Shown here piece by piece: positions 60,039-64,000 of a stretch of DNA of 64,000 nt. This DNA is from Thalassia testudinum (Eukaryota; Streptophyta; Magnoliopsida; Alismatales; Hydrocharitaceae). Within the stretch, counting starts at the first letter, position 1. Each line of letters begins with the position of its first letter. The position numbers and the translations under genes were made by a program. Under the pieces are notes generated by a model. It was not told the origin of the DNA. It ran no database searches and was given only the letters and a program-made list of their open reading frames with translations. The stretch spans positions 68,760,501 to 68,824,500 of the forward strand of contig JAZHRO010000003.1 of the NCBI GenBank assembly GCA_037157565.1. The letters are read 5' to 3'.

Positions 60039-60821
60039 CGATCACGTGCGATGCCGCGTTACCGCCGCGCATGCAATAGTGCTTCATCTTGATTGAGTGC
60101 GCGTGGCCGTTGGATCACGATCGTGCAATCGATTGAAGGCCCGCCTCCGCTCCAATTTCCGCGTGGCGAGGCTTGAACGCGCGCTCTCGCTTCACGTTAA
60201 AGCGCTCGACCAACGCGCTGGGGGCGCGTTTGTGTCAAGAGCCTAACTTCAGCATGGGCACGTTGCAGCCGTTGGATCTTGATCCAACGGTGGGGAAGGG
60301 CGGATGCGGGGGCTTCAGCGGGTGCGTGCGGGCGATTAGGCAGCCGAGATGGCACCACATGGCGCCATCTTGGCCGTCCATCTTCTGGATGATGTAGATG
60401 GTGTCACGGATGTCGGGTTGACTCGATTTGTGTCGTTAGGCTGCGATCATCGATCCGAATCCATCCATGCGATCAGATTTATCATTTGAAGTGCAGATTT
60501 ACACCATCTTAGCCCTTGATCTTCTAGGGTTCCCCGATCACTACCTGATGCTATAGATGCCTGATTAAGGCGATCTTGGAGTCATTGAACTCCAATCGTC
60601 GCCCTGATCACATCTGCATGGTTGGATCTTCGATCCGAGGCCCCGATAAAAAGTTTGCCCTGTCCAAGCACATAAAAGGATACAATTAACCTCCATTTTA
60701 TTCAAACTACTCTAAATGAAAGATGATGCATGTTATGCAATATTTATAGCATGAAATGCAATCCTATGCTTAAGAACATGCATAAATAGACATCTTAAGT
60801 AGTGTAAACGTGTTTACATCA
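60039..60821 (-). repeat. 5' LTR of element E, U3 part (after F)
   Basis: It continues the LTR interrupted at 52269 and ends GTTTACATCA at the target duplication GTCTG. It includes the 'ggcaccacatggcgccatct' U3 block. Confidence 0.88.
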
Positions 60822-60826
60822 GTCTG

Positions 60827-61040
60827 GCTTTTCAATTCCAGACTCAATCTTTTCCCTGGGAAACTGAAGTCCCGTTGGGATGGGTCGTACACTGTCACGC
60901 AGGTGTTCCCACGTGGTGTAGTTGAAATTCAGAATCCCTCATCTGGTGAGGCATTCAAGGTAAATTGTCAGCGCTTGAAACCTTATGTTACACTTTCTAA
61001 TGGCCAGGTAGTGGGCACCTACAGATTGGAGGAGCCTTAG
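60827..61040 (+). pseudogene. pol: Element A integrase C-terminus
   Basis: In register with 37785 after E is removed. The text WLFNSRLNLFPGKLKSRW and the ending FKVNCQRLKPYV are the standard C-terminal end of Athila-type integrases (E has [18 protein letters not shown]). It ends with the stop at 61038-61040. This closes the 1782-codon A frame that begins at 8414. Confidence 0.92.
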
Positions 61041-62391
61041 CACCAACTGCTCGCCACCTCAGGTTGTGTCTTTCCTTGTTTTGGCTTTCCAATGAGGACA
61101 TTGTCAGATCTAGGCATGGGGGGGTATAACCTGGGGTTGTTTATAGCATTTATACATATTCTGCATGCATAATTAGGACTTTAGTTCTGTTTTAAAAAAA
61201 AAGAAAAAAAAGGGAGAGAGAAGAAGAAGTGAGATGAAAAGGAAAGAGCCAGAAGAAGAAGATAGGCAAGGAAAAATCATGTTAGTCCCAGCATGTGATT
61301 ATGAAAGAGTCACCTAAGTTTCGGGCTGGATCGGATGATGAATTAAGTCCTAAAGTGCTAAAGAAAAGGAGATAAGTGAGGGATATCGACTTTAGGCCTT
61401 CTGGGTCTATTTTAAGGGTTAAACACTCACGTATTTGTTAAGATATGGACTATTCCCCAAGAGGTTGAGGGAGTTGCGAGGCCAATGTATTAAGTCTAAG
61501 GCTTAGGGAGTATTTAGCCCTGTTACCTACCCTTTGGTTTGCGGAACTTGGTAACCTGAGCACCCAAAAATCACACACTGATCTGTTTCAGTGAGCATAA
61601 AAAAGAATAATACCAAAAAGTGTCTGTTCTGAACTTGTTTTCCGGAAAAGTTGACTTAGGAGCAGCTTGAAGACACAACTTGATTGGATAAGTTCCCATC
61701 ACAGAGAGGAGGAATGTAAAATAAGTCCCTAGAAGATGCATTGTAACATATCGTCTCCTCGATGCTTGTCTCTTAGGATATCTAAATATCTTACCGGGGG
61801 TACAGAAGCATCTTGTGCTGGTTCAGATGCCATGGGCAGCATTATCCTGAAATGTTGATTGCTAGGGTCTGAATTTAGCTACAGAATGCCATGGGCGACA
61901 CTGTCCTGAAGTGTCGAAAGCCAAAGTTCTGGGGGTTGCCACGGGCAGTGCTATCTTGAAGCATCGATTGCCAGGGACCCTACGAGGATTGATGGTGGGG
62001 ACAAGGAATCTGATACGGATCGTGTGTAGGGCCAATCCAATGTTAAGTCTAGGGAAATTTAAAAAGAAAGAGAGAAAACTATCAAAATAATATTTCCCCC
62101 TCTCTCTCTCTCTTACTAAAAATGCACTGGCAAAACTAAACCTAACCTTTCTGCACATATGCATGGGTGTTTTAACCGCTGGGGTCAACGAACCTCTGGG
62201 TAGTTTTTGTGAGCTTTAGAAACCTTTGCAGTGGACTCAAGATTAAGGCTGGTCAGGTCCGTATCTTGGCTGGTACTTGAGTACCTTTAGGCCTATATTT
62301 GGTATTTCAATCTAATTTCTAGAGTATGGTACGATAAGTCATCCTGACGGTAAAATCTGGCCTGGTGACCTGGTCTGGTTCATATGATTTT
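61041..62391 (+). other. 3' untranslated region of element A
   Basis: 1.35 kb without a gene, and no env-like ORF. It opens with the internal PPT-like block AATGAGGACATTG…taggcatgggggggt (61091-61125) and contains the short imperfect repeat at 61828-61980. Confidence 0.75.
61828..61980 (+). repeat. Three imperfect repeats of 50-59 bp in the A 3' untranslated region
   Basis: Units start TGCCATGGGCAGCATTATCC (61828), TGCCATGGGCGACACTGTCC (61887) and TGCCACGGGCAGTGCTATCT (61937). Each continues with 'tgaa(g/a)(t/c)(g/a)t(t/c)ga' and a 'gcca/gctaggg' segment. Confidence 0.75.
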
Positions 62392-62426
62392 GCTCAGAAC
62401 TAGCAAAACTTAGACATGGGGGTATT
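62392..62426 (+). other. 3' polypurine tract of element A
   Basis: 'actagcaaaacttagacatgggggtatt' precedes the 3' LTR TG at 62427. Only one arm of the hairpin seen in B, D, E and F is recognisable. Confidence 0.8.
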
Positions 62427-64000
62427 TGATGGGTCCACTTGAGTGGACTAATTTAGTGCTTAAGTATTGAATTATTTGGAGCATAATTTGAACTTAGGCA
62501 TGTTGATAATGAAAAAATGTGAAAGCTTTGAATGTATCATTTCATGCATTAATTACTTTAATATTTATGTGAAAGAACTAATTATTCACTTTAAAGGTAA
62601 GGACTTCACATCAAATATAGATTTGAGATGTTACATTGTGGGATTTTTTTATCTTGGTAAAATTTGGCAAAAGAATCATTCTTTGCAATCTCTTAATCCC
62701 TTCCTTATTTGCCCTAAAATCTCTTTGATTCCTTATGTCTCTCTCCCTCAAATGGCAACACTAAATCACGGTTGATTGATTGTTTCTTTCCTTCTCTGAC
62801 TCTCCCTCTCATTCTCTCATTTACTCCTTATTTAACAGGGAAGGAACGACAAAGAGGGGGGTGGCTTCCCTAGAGAAAAAAAAAAAGAAAATGGCCTCCA
62901 TCTCCTTCCCCTCACCACGTGCCAATCCACCACCGCGAGCCTCCGTCAACACCGCCAACACCCTCACCTTGCACCGTGACCACCACTGCAAGCCACCACC
63001 TCACCACGCGACCCTGACGTTCCCGCTACGACAAGCATCCTCTCCCTCAGTGCATCTCCTCGCCACCGTGTCCATAGCACCACTGCGAGCCCCCTTCGTA
63101 CTCACTGTGCTCCGCCCTTGGTCCTCTGCTTCCTCTGCCGACCGCGATAGGAGGCCAAGAATGCCCTTGACGACCGCTCTCACCCATGACAGTAACACTG
63201 CTCGACGATCACCACCTTGACATCCACGACTTGCTTCCTCGACCACCCCTCTTCTTCTTCGTTTCTCCTTCTTCATCTCCTACTACATGTGAAACGAACC
63301 CAACATCACCACCTCCAGCAGCAGTCCTCTCCTCGGCGTCGACGACCCACCGGCACCGCCCATCTGCCACGCACAGGTACGTGCATGCGTTCAACCAGCC
63401 GTCACTGCCAGCCACCCTACATGCACGTGGCCGCAGTACCTCCATCGTCCTTTTTCATCGCCATCAGGGAAGAAGCACCCATCAACTGGCCGGTCACCTC
63501 CTACTCACAGCTACACCTCCCGGCCACCATCTTCTTCGCCAACGTCACCAGAGCAACAACCTCTCCCTCGACAGTAGCTCTGCGACCTCACCACACCCGA
63601 CAACACCCCTACGGCCACGCACCACTGCTGGCCAACATTCCCACCGGTCGGCCGCCACCAGCCATCATTTTCCTCGGTGTGACCTCCGATGCAAAGCTCT
63701 TGACAACACCAACCTCCTCCGAGCACAACAAGGCCAACCATCCTCTCCTCCTCCACGTGCATTAGCAAATTCCCTATTTTTGGCTCAATTAAAAATTACA
63801 TTGATTTCCATTACCAAAGAATGGGATTTTGATATTGATTATTTCATTACAGGAAATTTGTGGGAGGCACTTCTATTCTTGGTTATCTGTGACAATATTG
63901 AACGATTGGAATACTAGTTAATGTGTTTTGTTTTCTTTCCTCCCATGATGAATTGATATCAATGGCAATTTATTTTTCTAGAACATGATTATTGGTGATC
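62427..64000 (+). repeat. 3' LTR of element A, cut by the window end
   Basis: TGATGGGTCCACTTGAG…, 1574 bp present. The last base corresponds to about 6905 in the 5' LTR, so roughly 155 bp are outside. The Ser/Pro/Thr-rich open frames inside are not conserved in frame with the 5' LTR. Confidence 0.92.

Larger units (their letters stand above)
37786..60821 (-). mobile_element. Element E composite: Athila-like gag-pol element with nested H, F and a rearranged 5' LTR
   Basis: Flanked by the perfect target duplication GTCTG (37781-37785 and 60822-60826) in the integrase of A. Minus strand: 3' LTR 37786-39448, internal region 39449-49791, 5' LTR 51370-52269 plus 60039-60821 (1683 bp in sum, against 1663 bp on the left). 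Extra sequence consists of solo LTR H (44892-46914), a palindromic LTR segment (49792-51369) and element F (52270-60033). Without these E is about 11.6 kb and carries gag, PR, RT, RNase H and IN. Confidence 0.92.
5325..64000 (+). mobile_element. Element A: Athila-like Ty3/gypsy retrotransposon, host of all later insertions
   Basis: Near-identical LTR starts (TGATGGGTCCAC) at 5325 and 62427 frame a plus-strand gag-pol internal region. Removing three insertion blocks (11198-28569, 30383-37240, 37786-60821) with one TSD copy each leaves about 8.1 kb of internal sequence plus two 1.74-kb LTRs, about 11.6 kb in all, the usual Athila size. Domain order is Gag, PR, RT, RNase H, IN, so it is Ty3/gypsy. 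RT text such as PFIDQILEKLAG and FMDDF, the Gag text TYNTGWRNHPNFSW, and the tRNA-Asp PBS fit the Athila branch of the OTA lineage. No second (archaeal-type) RNase H or chromodomain was seen. The 5' flank GTGGA (5320-5324) is the expected target duplication; its partner is beyond the window. The 3' LTR lacks roughly its last 155 bp. Confidence 0.9.

Overview
This window is plant (flowering-plant) nuclear heterochromatin made almost entirely of LTR retrotransposons nested inside one another. Three features point to a plant: Ty3/gypsy Gag-Pol proteins of the Athila-like OTA type, primer binding sites complementary to the 3' end of tRNA-Asp, and a Sirevirus-like (Ty1/copia) remnant whose polypurine tract borders a 'TTGTCATCAAAAAGGGGGAG'-type sequence. 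No cellular gene, tRNA, rRNA or CRISPR array was found. The species cannot be told from the sequence.

Layout. Positions 1-5324 are an older substrate: rearranged LTR fragments (1-1212), a decayed 1778-bp LTR with its PBS (element G, 1973-3772), and the 3' end of a minus-strand Sirevirus-like copia element (about 3839-5324). From 5325 to the window end the sequence is one plus-strand Athila-like element, A. It has a 5' LTR at 5325-7060, a PBS at 7063-7082 and a 3' LTR starting at 62427 and cut by the window edge. Its Gag-Pol frame is broken by three insertions, each with a 5-bp target duplication: (i) 11198-28569 in reverse transcriptase (TSD ATAGT), (ii) 30383-37240 in the integrase core (TSD CCTTT), (iii) 37786-60821 in the integrase C-terminus (TSD GTCTG). 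With these three blocks and one TSD copy each removed, the A reading frame runs from 8414 to 61040 as 1782 codons without a frameshift, interrupted only by nonsense codons.

Insertion (i) is a plus-sense solo LTR (B1) that was itself invaded by a full-length member of its own family in the opposite orientation (B, 12473-26984). B carries gag and protease but no RT or integrase, and contains a further solo LTR (C, 20580-23210). Insertion (ii) is a young non-autonomous element, D: both LTRs are 1624 bp and differ at about 1% of sites by eye, with perfect TSD and PBS. Its only ORF is an unrecognised acidic/hydrophobic protein. Insertion (iii) is an Athila-like gag-pol element, E, on the minus strand. 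It holds a solo LTR (H, 44892-46914) between gag and pol, a palindromic rearrangement next to its PBS (49792-51369), and a second non-autonomous element (F, 52270-60033) inside its 5' LTR. F shares its untranslated regions with E but replaces gag-pol with another unrecognised ORF.

Relative order from nesting: G/Sirevirus, then A, then B1, D and E within A, then B within B1 and H and F within E, then C within B. D is the youngest by LTR identity. B, D, E and F share a dual polypurine arrangement (an internal 'AATGAGGACATTG...GCATGGGGGG' block after the ORF and a hairpin-flanked PPT at the 3' LTR) plus the tRNA-Asp PBS, which suggests that autonomous elements such as E could mobilise the gag-pol-lacking elements D and F. 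The most novel material is the two orphan ORFs in D and F, the palindromic E LTR rearrangement, and CAGACGTCTG palindromes shared by otherwise unrelated LTRs.
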